Notes under the pieces: generated by a model | Database searches by the model: none | The model's input: only the letters and a program-made list of their open reading frames with translations | What the model was told of the DNA's origin: nothing | Position numbers and translations under genes: made by a program | In this document: in pieces, positions 8,771 to 17,169 of the stretch | Layout of the letters: each line of letters starts with the position of its first letter | Position numbering within the stretch: position 1 is the first letter of the stretch | Assembly: GCA_965250265.1 (NCBI GenBank) | Contig: CBDFNO010000015.1 | Coordinates: 496,001 to 560,000, forward strand | Origin: PRS1 sp965250265 | Lineage (GTDB): Bacteria; Bacteroidota; Bacteroidia; Flavobacteriales; Flavobacteriaceae | Reading direction: 5' to 3' | Length of the DNA stretch: 64,000 nt

Positions 8771-9253
8771 TTACTCCTTTTTAAATTCTAAATAACCACC
8801 TGTAAAATAGGAAATATCAGTGTCGCAGCAGGTCATAAAACCAGAACCTTTTAAGATAAGAGTTTTTGAATTTAATTTAATAATTTCATATGAGTCATAA
8901 TAATCATCACCAATAAATCCTAATCTATTTTCTTCAGTTACCTCCCAAGATTCTGTCGTAAAGAAACTACCCCTTTTAAATTCGTCAGGACATTTAGGGT
9001 TATTAATTTTGCCGGTATAGACTATTTTGTCAGAATTATCGTCTAATAAAATTAATGTGCTTTGTTTTTTGCAACCATACCATTGTGAAAACAAATCTAT
9101 AGACTTTTTACCATCCTTATTAATATCTCTTGGAATATCATCATACCAACCTACAAGCGTCCAATTACCCAATAGCATATCTTCTAACTTCTGCTTCTTG
9201 AATGATAATAAAGCAATTGAGAATAGTAAACAATACATCATTGTCTTCGTCAT
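8771..9253 (-). CDS. Small exported lipocalin-like protein
   Basis: A 160-residue protein with a short hydrophobic N-terminus (MMYCLLFSIALLSF) that probably exports it; there is no clear lipobox. The segment LLGNWTLVGWYDD near residue 27, followed by alternating strands, resembles lipocalin-like domains common in Bacteroidota, where GxW opens the barrel. Four cysteines (positions near 60, 87, 142 and 143) could form disulfides. No ligand or partner can be inferred. It lies in the island between the tag remnant and the protease gene. Confidence 0.5.
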   Translation of the reverse strand: MTKTMMYCLLFSIALLSFKKQKLEDMLLGNWTLVGWYDDIPRDINKDGKKSIDLFSQWYGCKKQSTLILLDDNSDKIVYTGKINNPKCPDEFKRGSFFTTESWEVTEENRLGFIGDDYYDSYEIIKLNSKTLILKGSGFMTCCDTDISYFTGGYLEFKKE

Positions 9254-9322
9254 GTTGATTTTTTTGAATTAAACGTACTTGAATTGACGATATTACATCA
9301 ACGATTATGCCTAAAACAAAAA

Positions 9323-9346
9323 TCACTGGATTTACCAGTGACTTTT
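9323..9346 (-). terminator. Intrinsic terminator after the protease gene
   Basis: A perfect 7-bp inverted repeat (TCACTGG / CCAGTGA, 5-base loop) is followed on the minus strand by TTTTTGTTTT. It lies 45 bases after the protease stop codon. Confidence 0.75.
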
Positions 9347-9385
9347 GAAAATTGTTTAATCAATATTGTTATCTGCATTTCAATA

Positions 9386-11224
9386 TTAATCCATCAATAT
9401 CAGTTTATGAATTTCAGGAGTTCGTCCAGGAATCTCTAAGCTTATAAAATATATATTACCTCCGGATAAATCGCTCACATCTAATTCAATAAATCGTTTA
9501 TCTGAAACATTAAATGTTTTAAGTTTTTTCCCTACCACATCGTAAACTGTTATCCTTAATTCTAAAACATTTTGTTCCAGTTTAAGATTAACTTTATTTT
9601 TCGCTGGGTTTGGATATAATTTAAATCGTTTGATTGGCTGACCAATTAATTGCTCATTAGTTGCAGGAGCAGGACTCGAATCTGTACACGAATCAACATC
9701 GCTCATATTAACACTTAATGAAACACTACCATTACTTCCGCTATAAGCATCATCCAGTGTAAGCGTTACAGATTGAACTTCGCCAGAGATATCGATATTT
9801 GCCGTACCCGTTCCTGTAAAAGTTCCATATGTTTGATTACTACCTGAACCATCAACATAAGTTACAACAACGCGCTCAATATATCTTGTACTTGGTTTTC
9901 CATTGGTTTTTTGTCCAATATTGGAAATGCTAAAGGAAACATCGGTATGCCCATTTATGGACAAAATTGTTGATGAACTTGAGCCTGTTCCTGAATGTGT
10001 AAGAGGATTCACAGGGAACTGACTTGTCACATTGCTTTGACAGGAATCGACCTCACAATCATCTGGAGTTCCATCACCGTCACTATCAACTGTATCATCA
10101 CCACCTGGACAAATATCATCAATGTCACAAACACCGTCGCCGTCACTATCATCGCTAATATCTAACGGACATGGGTCACAACCATCGGGTGTGCCATCAC
10201 CGTCGGAATCTAGATTATCATCAAAACCAGGACAGACATCATCAATATTACAAACCCCATCGTTATCATCATCCGGACAACCCGGATCTGACCAATCAGC
10301 ACAATAGGAGACATTACTTAAACTTATGTTCATTGTAGTATTACTATTGCCATCATAATTATCTTCTAGGCTTACCATTATGCTTTCAACAAAGCCATTA
10401 ATGCTAATGTTAGCCGTAGATGAGCCAGCTCCGCTAAAGCTTCCGTAAGTCTGCGAGTTGCTGTCTCCTTCAATATAATAAGTAACCGTAACAAGTTCTA
10501 TAAATCTATTAGCTGGTTTGCCATTTGTCCTTTGATTAATTTCTGAAATATTAAACGAAGGATCCTTACTTCCGTTAGGTAAAGAAATAGATATTGAGGA
10601 CGAGCCTCCACCGGAATGACTTAAAGTATTTGAAGAGAAATTAGCACTAGCAACGTTACAATCACAAAAATCGGGAGTGCCATCTTCATCGGTGTCTATG
10701 TTATCATCTCCTCCTGGACACACGTCATTGCCGTCGCAAACACCATCGCCATCGCTATCGCCAGTTATAGTTCCAGAACAGTTACAGTTTGCATCATAAA
10801 TATCATTGTCTGTACAGGCATCACCATCGTTACATGATCCTCCTGGATAAATTTGAGCATCAGTATCATCACAATCGGAATTATCTAATGTATATCCTGA
10901 AGGTTCAAAGCAAGCTTCAATAGTATTGAAAGGGTCTCCAAAGCCATCTCCGTCCGTATCAGCATAATAGGTAGTAGTCGGAATTCCTTCATCAGTAATG
11001 GTTACTAAATCGTTGGCTGTGTTACTACCATCATTTACTGTTACAATATAAGTACCCACAGATAAGTTTGATATTGATGCACCTGTGTCACCGTTACTCC
11101 AAGAGTAACTATAGCTTCCGCTTCCTCCTGTTGCCGAAGCTGTCGCCGAACCATCATTACTACCAGCACAAGATTCATTAGTACTCGCAGTTATAGAAAC
11201 ACTTAAAGAGCCGCATGCACTCAA
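9386..11224 (-). CDS. C-terminal segment of the broken protease: SprB repeat, calcium-binding repeats, T9SS sorting domain
   Basis: A 612-residue frame. Residues 1-80 form an SprB-type repeat (SITASTNESCAGSNDGSA, ending GTYIVTVNDG). About residues 85-190 hold MopE/thrombospondin type 3 calcium-binding repeats (DTDGDGFGDP, DGDGVCDGNDVCPGGDD). Two copies of a roughly 110-residue beta-rich domain (around residues 195-310 and 400-515, each with NGKPxxRxIExVxVTY) alternate with more aspartate-rich repeats. The last ~85 residues are a type A T9SS sorting domain (KLYPNPAKNKVNLKL). The ATG at 11224 is internal to the original gene, so independent translation is unlikely. Confidence 0.8.
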   Translation of the reverse strand: MSACGSLSVSITASTNESCAGSNDGSATASATGGSGSYSYSWSNGDTGASISNLSVGTYIVTVNDGSNTANDLVTITDEGIPTTTYYADTDGDGFGDPFNTIEACFEPSGYTLDNSDCDDTDAQIYPGGSCNDGDACTDNDIYDANCNCSGTITGDSDGDGVCDGNDVCPGGDDNIDTDEDGTPDFCDCNVASANFSSNTLSHSGGGSSSISISLPNGSKDPSFNISEINQRTNGKPANRFIELVTVTYYIEGDSNSQTYGSFSGAGSSTANISINGFVESIMVSLEDNYDGNSNTTMNISLSNVSYCADWSDPGCPDDDNDGVCNIDDVCPGFDDNLDSDGDGTPDGCDPCPLDISDDSDGDGVCDIDDICPGGDDTVDSDGDGTPDDCEVDSCQSNVTSQFPVNPLTHSGTGSSSSTILSINGHTDVSFSISNIGQKTNGKPSTRYIERVVVTYVDGSGSNQTYGTFTGTGTANIDISGEVQSVTLTLDDAYSGSNGSVSLSVNMSDVDSCTDSSPAPATNEQLIGQPIKRFKLYPNPAKNKVNLKLEQNVLELRITVYDVVGKKLKTFNVSDKRFIELDVSDLSGGNIYFISLEIPGRTPEIHKLILMD

Positions 11225-11253
11225 GCAAGACGCATTATCTACTCTACTACGAA

Positions 11254-12273
11254 TTAAATCTCCTGGTTTGTACCAAACCCTAAACTCAAATCGATGCCAA
11301 CACTATTTAAATGGCAGTAACTCATAATTGTCCCTCCTGCTGCTGGGACAACATTCCCAATATTATCGAAACAAGGAGAAAAAGATTGGGCATCAGCTAA
11401 ATTATCCACAATACCATCGTTATTATCATCTCGACCGTTCGTTATATAATATATATTACCACAGTCATCGATAACCGTATTATTTCCATTCCAACTACAG
11501 CTATGGGTATGTCGCGAACCAAGATTATGTCCTATTTCGTGAGCCAATACCATAACGGTCCAACTGTAGGTTGGTACATTATTATATGAGGAATTGATGC
11601 CACTTACTCCAACACCATAAGTACTGTTACAAATTACATCTACATAGGCTATTCCTCCGGAAAACTCGGTAGACCTGCCTATTAAATGTGCCAGATCCCC
11701 ATTATAATTTCCATTTAAGCCAGTGCGAAATTGGTTTAAAGCATCTGAAGTATTGGTGCCAGGATACGGATCGACCACATCCCAAACAACCAATTCGTTA
11801 ATTACCATATTTATGGATTCGTTAGCGTAAAGCAAAATTACCTGGCTAAATGCTCCGGTAACATAATTTGTTACGTTGGTAACCGACTCATCATAATATT
11901 GGTACATACTATAGTCAGTCTCCAAATACATTTTTACACAATTATCTGAAGCTACACTAGCACTTGAAGTAGTTTTATTATTAACGCTCATATTATTACC
12001 TTCCGGTTCCATAACCGAGCAATCTAACTCAAACTGTTTTTTTAAATCTTTATTTTCATAAAGAATATGTTGTCCATTAGTACTGTTTTCCAGTTTACCA
12101 AGGTCATAGAATTTACCATTGTAATTTATAATACCAGCAATTTGATCTTTATAAAAGCTGATAGAAACTAAGGAGTTTGGATTATCTTTTACTGCGCCCC
12201 AATAATGAACCCCTTTAACATAAGGAAGAAGGATTGCTACGATTGGATGCTGCATATACATTAAATTCATCAC
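11254..12273 (-). CDS. Catalytic segment of the broken protease (reprolysin-like metzincin)
   Basis: A 339-residue frame with the zinc site HEIGHNLGSRH, matching HExxHxxGxxH, near residue 246. The Met-turn GGTIMSYC follows about 70 residues later, which defines a metzincin of the M12B/reprolysin-like group. The region before it (residues 15-115) continues the propeptide from the upstream frame. All catalytic residues are intact, so the loss, if real, comes only from the two frameshifts. The ATG at 12273 is internal to the ancestral gene. Confidence 0.82.
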   Translation of the reverse strand: MMNLMYMQHPIVAILLPYVKGVHYWGAVKDNPNSLVSISFYKDQIAGIINYNGKFYDLGKLENSTNGQHILYENKDLKKQFELDCSVMEPEGNNMSVNNKTTSSASVASDNCVKMYLETDYSMYQYYDESVTNVTNYVTGAFSQVILLYANESINMVINELVVWDVVDPYPGTNTSDALNQFRTGLNGNYNGDLAHLIGRSTEFSGGIAYVDVICNSTYGVGVSGINSSYNNVPTYSWTVMVLAHEIGHNLGSRHTHSCSWNGNNTVIDDCGNIYYITNGRDDNNDGIVDNLADAQSFSPCFDNIGNVVPAAGGTIMSYCHLNSVGIDLSLGFGTNQEI

Positions 12274-12634
12274 TAAATACTTTGGCCTTTAGGAGATGAA
12301 GCTTGATTGAAGCGTTGTCGTTAAGTGGAATTGCCATGACCATCTTATCTGATTTTTTATTCATCACTTCCGATATGCTTTCAAAGTTAGGCGTCAAGAA
12401 TATAGCCTTGTCAACATCAACACCTTTATTAATCGTTGCTCGTTGATTTAAAGCGATATTCGCTTTTGACATAGGTCGAATGACTTCCGCACTTTTAAAA
12501 AACGCTTGGTTAGCTATTACTTCTTTCTGAAGAGGAGATTGATCTTGAGCCTGTAATACAAAAGAAGAAACAAGCAATATCATGAATAAAATAAAAATAT
12601 TGGTTTTTGAGCCAGAGGTGAGTTGGTTTTTCAT
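12215..12634 (-). CDS. N-terminal segment of the broken protease: signal peptide and propeptide
   Basis: A 139-residue frame beginning MKNQLTSGSKTNIFILFMILLVSSFVLQAQ, a signal peptide for export to the periplasm. A lysine- and glutamine-rich propeptide follows, ending LLKAKVFSDEFNVYAASN before the frameshift. The true gene start is this ATG at 12634. Upstream lie 184 bases in which I see no promoter element beyond AT-rich sequence. Confidence 0.75.
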   Translation of the reverse strand: MKNQLTSGSKTNIFILFMILLVSSFVLQAQDQSPLQKEVIANQAFFKSAEVIRPMSKANIALNQRATINKGVDVDKAIFLTPNFESISEVMNKKSDKMVMAIPLNDNASIKLHLLKAKVFSDEFNVYAASNRSNPSSLC

Positions 12635-12823
12635 AATAGATTGGTTTTAGGGGTTTTATCTAATTTAGACGACTTGAAAATATATTTTCTTAACTCAATC
12701 ACCAAATTCTATCGATGATCATCCAAAAAACACTTATTACTTGCCGGTTTAAACGGAATATGCCTACCTCTTAACCTACAAAAAGTATGAATTTCGTCTA
12801 TTCTCTTTCAGGTTTTTGACCTT

Positions 12824-13450
12824 TCAATTATTTAAATATTTTAAAAAAGTGTCCCTTGGTATATCTTCTGCTCCAAGACTCTTCATATGCTTCGTATAAA
12901 CCTGGCAATCTATGAGTTTATAATTGGTGTTTTGAACAAACGAAATAAATCCAGCTTTACTGGTATTATTTTTTTTAGCAAACATACTTTCTCCACAAAA
13001 CACATGTCCTAAATCTATACCATAAAATCCGGCAACCAATTCGTCGTCTTCCCAAACCTCAACGGACTTCGCATAACCTATTTTGTGTAATTTGGTATAG
13101 GCTTTAATCATGTTATTGGTAATCCATGTACTTCCTTGTCCATCACGTTTTATTTTAGCACAGCCATTAATAACGCTATCAAAATCTTTGTTTATGGTAA
13201 CCACAAAAGATGAATTTCGCAACACTTGTTTCATGCTTTTTGAAATTTTTAAACTTTCAGGAAACAACACAAAACGAGGATCTGGCGACCACCATAAAAT
13301 AGGTTCTTCTTTTTCAAACCAAGGAAAAATTCCTGTTCTATAAGCAAGCAATAGTCTTTCAACAGATAAATCACCTCCAATAGCCAATAAGCCATCTTCA
13401 CTGGCTTTGCTTACATTAGGGAATTCTATGTTTTCGTTTAAAAAGTGCAT
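12824..13450 (-). CDS. aat: Leucyl/phenylalanyl-tRNA--protein transferase (Aat)
   Basis: A 208-residue cytoplasmic enzyme that adds leucine or phenylalanine from tRNA to the N-terminus of proteins with basic N-terminal residues, marking them for ClpS-ClpAP degradation. The family core is present: NVSKASEDGLLAIGGDLS, TGIFPWFEKEEPILWWSPDPR and ESMFAKKNNTSKAGF. The start at 13450 (MHFLNENIEFP) is preferred over the longer 13492 reading, because the extra 14 codons would lie across the terminator hairpin at 13466-13485. A decayed copy of its 3' end occurs at 6770-6857. Confidence 0.95.
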   Translation of the reverse strand: MHFLNENIEFPNVSKASEDGLLAIGGDLSVERLLLAYRTGIFPWFEKEEPILWWSPDPRFVLFPESLKISKSMKQVLRNSSFVVTINKDFDSVINGCAKIKRDGQGSTWITNNMIKAYTKLHKIGYAKSVEVWEDDELVAGFYGIDLGHVFCGESMFAKKNNTSKAGFISFVQNTNYKLIDCQVYTKHMKSLGAEDIPRDTFLKYLNN

Positions 13451-13465
13451 TTTATAAAACAAAAA

Positions 13466-13485
13466 CCTCAATAAAATTATTGAGG
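13466..13485 (-). terminator. Intrinsic terminator after the DUF3127 gene
   Basis: A perfect 9-bp inverted repeat (CCTCAATAA / TTATTGAGG, 2-base loop), followed on the minus strand by GTTTTTGTTTT. It ends DUF3127 transcription just before the aat start codon, so aat must be transcribed by read-through or from a very short promoter. Confidence 0.75.
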
Positions 13486-13570
13486 CCTTCAATTATTATA
13501 GATTCCCACTTCCATGGGAATAACAGTTTCAATTGTAACCTCAATGCAAGATCGAGGAATTATTTTTTAA

Positions 13571-13948
13571 TTAAAACGGTAAATCGTCGTGATCTTCTTC
13601 GTTCAAATCGGTTGCCGGTTCAAAAGCTTCAGCTGGTGGTACAGGAGGCATATCTCCGTTTGGTGCATCCTGCTGTAAATTCTCAATACGCCAACCTTGA
13701 ATTGAATTAAAATATTTGGTTTCTCCTTGTGGATTAACCCATTCTCTACCTCTAAGATTAATACTAATTTTAACCATTTGTCCCACTTCGTAATTGTTTA
13801 ACAAATCTGTTTTATCTTGTACAAACTCTACCATAATATGTTGCGGATATTGCTCTTCGGTTGTAATTACTAACTCTCTTTTTCTAAACCCATTAGCTCC
13901 AAACGTTTGCGTTTCTCCTATCAATTTTACTTTTCCTTGTATTTCCAT
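13571..13948 (-). CDS. DUF3127 protein with an SSB-like acidic tip
   Basis: A 125-residue protein of the DUF3127 family, widespread in Bacteroidota and thought to be OB-fold-like. The N-terminal ~90 residues form a beta-rich domain (QGKVKLIGETQTFG, KRELVITTEEQYPQHIMVEF, GREWVNPQGETKYFNSIQGWRIE). The tail is low-complexity and acidic and ends EEDHDDLPF, very like the DDDIPF tip with which single-stranded DNA-binding protein recruits repair enzymes. A role in nucleic-acid metabolism is inferred from this tail. It is followed by its own terminator. Confidence 0.85.
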   Translation of the reverse strand: MEIQGKVKLIGETQTFGANGFRKRELVITTEEQYPQHIMVEFVQDKTDLLNNYEVGQMVKISINLRGREWVNPQGETKYFNSIQGWRIENLQQDAPNGDMPPVPPAEAFEPATDLNEEDHDDLPF

Positions 13949-13988
13949 TTTATTGTTTATTTACTCTTTTAATATACTGTTTATTTCT

Positions 13989-14858
<870 letters not shown>

Positions 14859-14975
14859 TGCAAATAAATTTGAGCAAAGTTAACAATCTATGTTCTAATT
14901 AAAAACCAATTTACTAACATCTGAAACAATAATATTAACATAATTACATTATATTTAAAATCGAAATTTTAATCC

Positions 14976-16130
14976 ATGACATTTCCACAAAATACTAACT
15001 TTTTACGTTGGATAATTATAGTAGCTTCTTTTATTATTATTTCGTTAATTCTATGGAATACCTATGCTTTCTTTCAGAATTTTAAAGCTGAAGAACGCGC
15101 TAAAATGAAGGTTTTCTCATTAGCACAAAGAGAACTCGGAAAGATTGTTGATTTAGATGGGAATATAAGTGACTTTCCCCTTGAAGTTGTACAAAGCAAT
15201 TATACAACACCAATGATAGTAGTAGATCCTAATGGTAAAATACAGACTTTTAATAATTTAGATGAAAGCAAAGCTAACGACTCTATTTACCTTTATAAGT
15301 TAGTTGAAAGGTTTAAGAATGAAAACACACCAATTGAAACTATATTTAAAGGTGAAGTCCTATATACAATATATTATGGAAACTCACCTCTACTTAACAA
15401 ACTAAAATATTATCCATTAGCCTTATTACTCATCATCCTACTTTTTGGAGCTGTTGTTTACTTTTTTTATAGAAGTTCAAAAGTTGCGACACAAAACAAA
15501 TTATGGTCTGGAATGGCAAAAGAAACAGCTCATCAAATTGGAACTCCTTTATCGTCGCTAATTGGTTGGACAGAGATATTAAAAAGTGAGCATGTTGATC
15601 CTGACCATATTAAAGAAATTGAAAAAGATATTGAAAGATTGCAGACTATTACTGATCGTTTTAGTAAAATTGGTTCAATGCCGGTTCTTGAGAACATTGA
15701 TATTGTTAAAACTACTGAAACGGCTTACGACTATATTAAAGCACGATCGTCAAAACATATAGATTTTGAATTTGATGCGCCTGACATAGCAATTAATGTG
15801 AATTTAAATGTTCAGCTTTATAGCTGGACCATAGAGAATTTAGTTAAAAATGCTATTGATGCTATGAAAGGTAAAGGGCAGCTTAAAATTGAAATTTTAC
15901 CAAAAGGCAACTTAGTAAATGTTAGAGTCTCAGATACTGGAAAAGGTATTTCAAAAAAACAATTCAGTAAAATATTTGAAACAGGGTATACCAGTAAAAA
16001 ACGTGGTTGGGGATTAGGATTATCTCTTGCCAAACGTATTATTGAAGACTATCATAAAGGAAAAATAAAAGTTCTTTCTTCTGAAATTGATAAGGGAACA
16101 ACCATTCAAATTTCTCTTAAACTACTATAG
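14976..16130 (+). CDS. Sensor histidine kinase, orphan
   Basis: A 384-residue membrane kinase. Two membrane segments (residues 11-31 and 143-165) bracket a periplasmic sensor region of about 110 residues. The phosphoacceptor box is ETAHQIGTPLSSLIGWTEIL (near residue 183), an H-Q-I-G-T-P variant of the usual H-E-L-R-T-P. The ATP-binding domain has NLVKNAIDAM (N box), VSDTGKGIS (G1) and RGWGLGLSLAKRI (G2). No response regulator or HAMP domain is present in or near the gene, so its partner is elsewhere. It ends 25 bases from the convergent HIT gene, in a spacer that includes CTTCGACTACGCTCAG. Confidence 0.93.
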   Translation: MTFPQNTNFLRWIIIVASFIIISLILWNTYAFFQNFKAEERAKMKVFSLAQRELGKIVDLDGNISDFPLEVVQSNYTTPMIVVDPNGKIQTFNNLDESKANDSIYLYKLVERFKNENTPIETIFKGEVLYTIYYGNSPLLNKLKYYPLALLLIILLFGAVVYFFYRSSKVATQNKLWSGMAKETAHQIGTPLSSLIGWTEILKSEHVDPDHIKEIEKDIERLQTITDRFSKIGSMPVLENIDIVKTTETAYDYIKARSSKHIDFEFDAPDIAINVNLNVQLYSWTIENLVKNAIDAMKGKGQLKIEILPKGNLVNVRVSDTGKGISKKQFSKIFETGYTSKKRGWGLGLSLAKRIIEDYHKGKIKVLSSEIDKGTTIQISLKLL

Positions 16131-16155
16131 CTTCGACTACGCTCAGTAACCAATA

Positions 16156-16545
16156 TTAAAAGTTTTCTTGAATAGCCTTTGCCGTTGCTTTAAACTCTTC
16201 AGGAGTTAAAGATGTTTTAGTTATAAATCTGGTATCCTCCATTGAGTGCAATGGAATTAAATGCACATGTACATGAGGTACTTCTAAACCAATAACAGAA
16301 ACTCCTATGCGTTTACAAGAGATTGCTTTTTCTATAGCAATTGCTACTGTTCTTGAAAAACTCATCAACCCATTATAAGTAGATTCATCTAAATCAAATA
16401 TTTTATCAACTTCCTTTTTGGAAATACATAGCGTATGCCCTTTAGTATTTGGGTTAACATCTAAAAAAGCTAAAAACTCATCGGTCTCAGCTACTTTGTA
16501 ACAAGGAATTTCTCCATTTACTATTTTAGTAAAAATTGAAGCCAT
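16156..16545 (-). CDS. HIT-family nucleotide hydrolase
   Basis: A 129-residue histidine-triad protein. The catalytic motif HVHVHLIP lies near residue 91, and the N-terminal MASIFTKIVNGEIPCYKVAET block is typical of the HINT branch. Such proteins hydrolyse AMP-linked compounds such as adenosine phosphoramidates; the natural substrate is not known. It starts 7 bases after the greA stop codon, so the two form an operon with greA first. Confidence 0.93.
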   Translation of the reverse strand: MASIFTKIVNGEIPCYKVAETDEFLAFLDVNPNTKGHTLCISKKEVDKIFDLDESTYNGLMSFSRTVAIAIEKAISCKRIGVSVIGLEVPHVHVHLIPLHSMEDTRFITKTSLTPEEFKATAKAIQENF

Positions 16546-16552
16546 TAATAAC

Positions 16553-17026
16553 TTATCTTGAAATTTCTATGATATCGAATTTTATAATCCCATTAGGAAC
16601 TTGTATGTCTGCTACATCTCCAACCGATTTCCCTAGCAAACCCTTACCAATTGGTGAATTAACCGAAATTTTTCCTGAAGCTAAATCGGCTTCTCCATCT
16701 GCAACCAAAGTATAGGTCATTTCCATACCATTAGTTTGGTTTTTTATTTTAACAATAGATAATACTAGTACTTTGGAATTGTCTAATTGCGACTCATCAA
16801 TTATTCGTGCTCCTGCTAAAGCATCTTCAAGCTTAGAAATCTTCATTTCCAACATGCCTTGCGCTTCTTTAGCAGCATCGTATTCTGCATTCTCACTCAA
16901 ATCTCCTTTATCTCTTGCTTCTGCAATGGCACGAGAGGCACGTATACGTTCAACATCTTTCAATTGTTTCAATTCGGCTCTTAATTTTTTTAATCCTTCT
17001 TCTGTATAATAAGATACTTTACTCAT
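16553..17026 (-). CDS. greA: Transcription elongation factor GreA
   Basis: A 157-residue protein that rescues backtracked RNA polymerase by stimulating transcript cleavage. The N-terminal coiled coil has the catalytic acidic tip in GDLSENAEYDAAKEAQ. The C-terminal FKBP-like domain ends GKISVNSPIGKGLLGKSVGD and IEISR. The start at 17026 (MSKVSYYTEEG) gives the usual family length; a longer reading from 17116 would lie within the leader hairpins and is rejected. Upstream are a -7 element and two terminator-like hairpins, suggesting that greA expression is attenuated. The HIT gene follows. Confidence 0.96.
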   Translation of the reverse strand: MSKVSYYTEEGLKKLRAELKQLKDVERIRASRAIAEARDKGDLSENAEYDAAKEAQGMLEMKISKLEDALAGARIIDESQLDNSKVLVLSIVKIKNQTNGMEMTYTLVADGEADLASGKISVNSPIGKGLLGKSVGDVADIQVPNGIIKFDIIEISR

Positions 17027-17055
17027 AACTTCATCGTTTGCATCAAATAAAAAGA

Positions 17056-17073
17056 TTCCGAAACACTTCGGAA
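17056..17073 (-). terminator. Second terminator-like hairpin in the greA leader
   Basis: A perfect 7-bp stem (TTCCGAA / TTCGGAA, 4-base loop), followed on the minus strand by TCTTTTTATTT. It lies 30 bases before the greA start codon and in the direction of greA transcription. Confidence 0.65.
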
Positions 17074-17079
17074 CAAAAA

Positions 17080-17099
17080 AATCCCGTTCGCACGAGATT
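17080..17099 (-). terminator. First terminator-like hairpin at the start of the greA transcript
   Basis: On the minus strand AATCTCGT pairs with ACGGGATT (8 bp with one T-G wobble, loop GCGA), followed directly by seven T residues. The stem begins about seven bases after the -7 element, so it would form from nearly the first transcribed base. Confidence 0.65.
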
Positions 17100-17105
17100 G
17101 TACGG

Positions 17106-17113
17106 CAAATATA
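17106..17113 (-). promoter_or_regulatory. -7 promoter element of greA
   Basis: TATATTTG on the minus strand fits TAnnTTTG exactly. The nearest upstream TTG is 14 bases away, shorter than the usual 17-23, so only the -7 part is well supported. Confidence 0.55.
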
Positions 17114-17169
17114 CAAAATATTTAGCTCAATGTGCTTTTTGTTGTAAATTGTAATCGAAAATAACTTCT

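Larger units (their letters stand above)
9386..12634 (-). pseudogene. T9SS-secreted metzincin protease gene interrupted by two single-base frameshifts
   Basis: Three reading frames in a row make up one 1083-codon gene. The first (12634-12215) and third (to 9386) are in the same phase, and the middle one is shifted. Restoring the first junction needs removal of one T (plus-strand A) near 12221-12223, giving SNPSSYVKGVHYWG in place of an early stop. Restoring the second needs one extra A (plus-strand T) near 11268-11274, giving GFGTKPGDLIRSRV. Both sites lie in short homopolymers and the two changes cancel, so either a recent loss of function or assembly or sequencing errors could explain them. 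The product would be a secreted, surface-anchored protease. Confidence 0.8.

Noticed and set aside
5548..9385. A transposon or genomic island with integrase
   Set aside because: No transposase, integrase, terminal inverted repeat or tRNA attachment site is visible; only gene-tail remnants mark the borders.
13451..13492. A longer Aat starting at 13492
   Set aside because: It would translate across the terminator of the preceding gene; the ATG at 13450 fits the family.
16131..16155. CTTCGACTACGCTCAG between the histidine kinase and HIT genes as a repeat element
   Set aside because: It recalls a sequence seen between genes in other flavobacteria, but there is one copy here and no structure, so no feature is called.
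17027..17116. A longer GreA starting at 17116
   Set aside because: The extra 30 codons cover the -7 element and both leader hairpins and exceed the family length.
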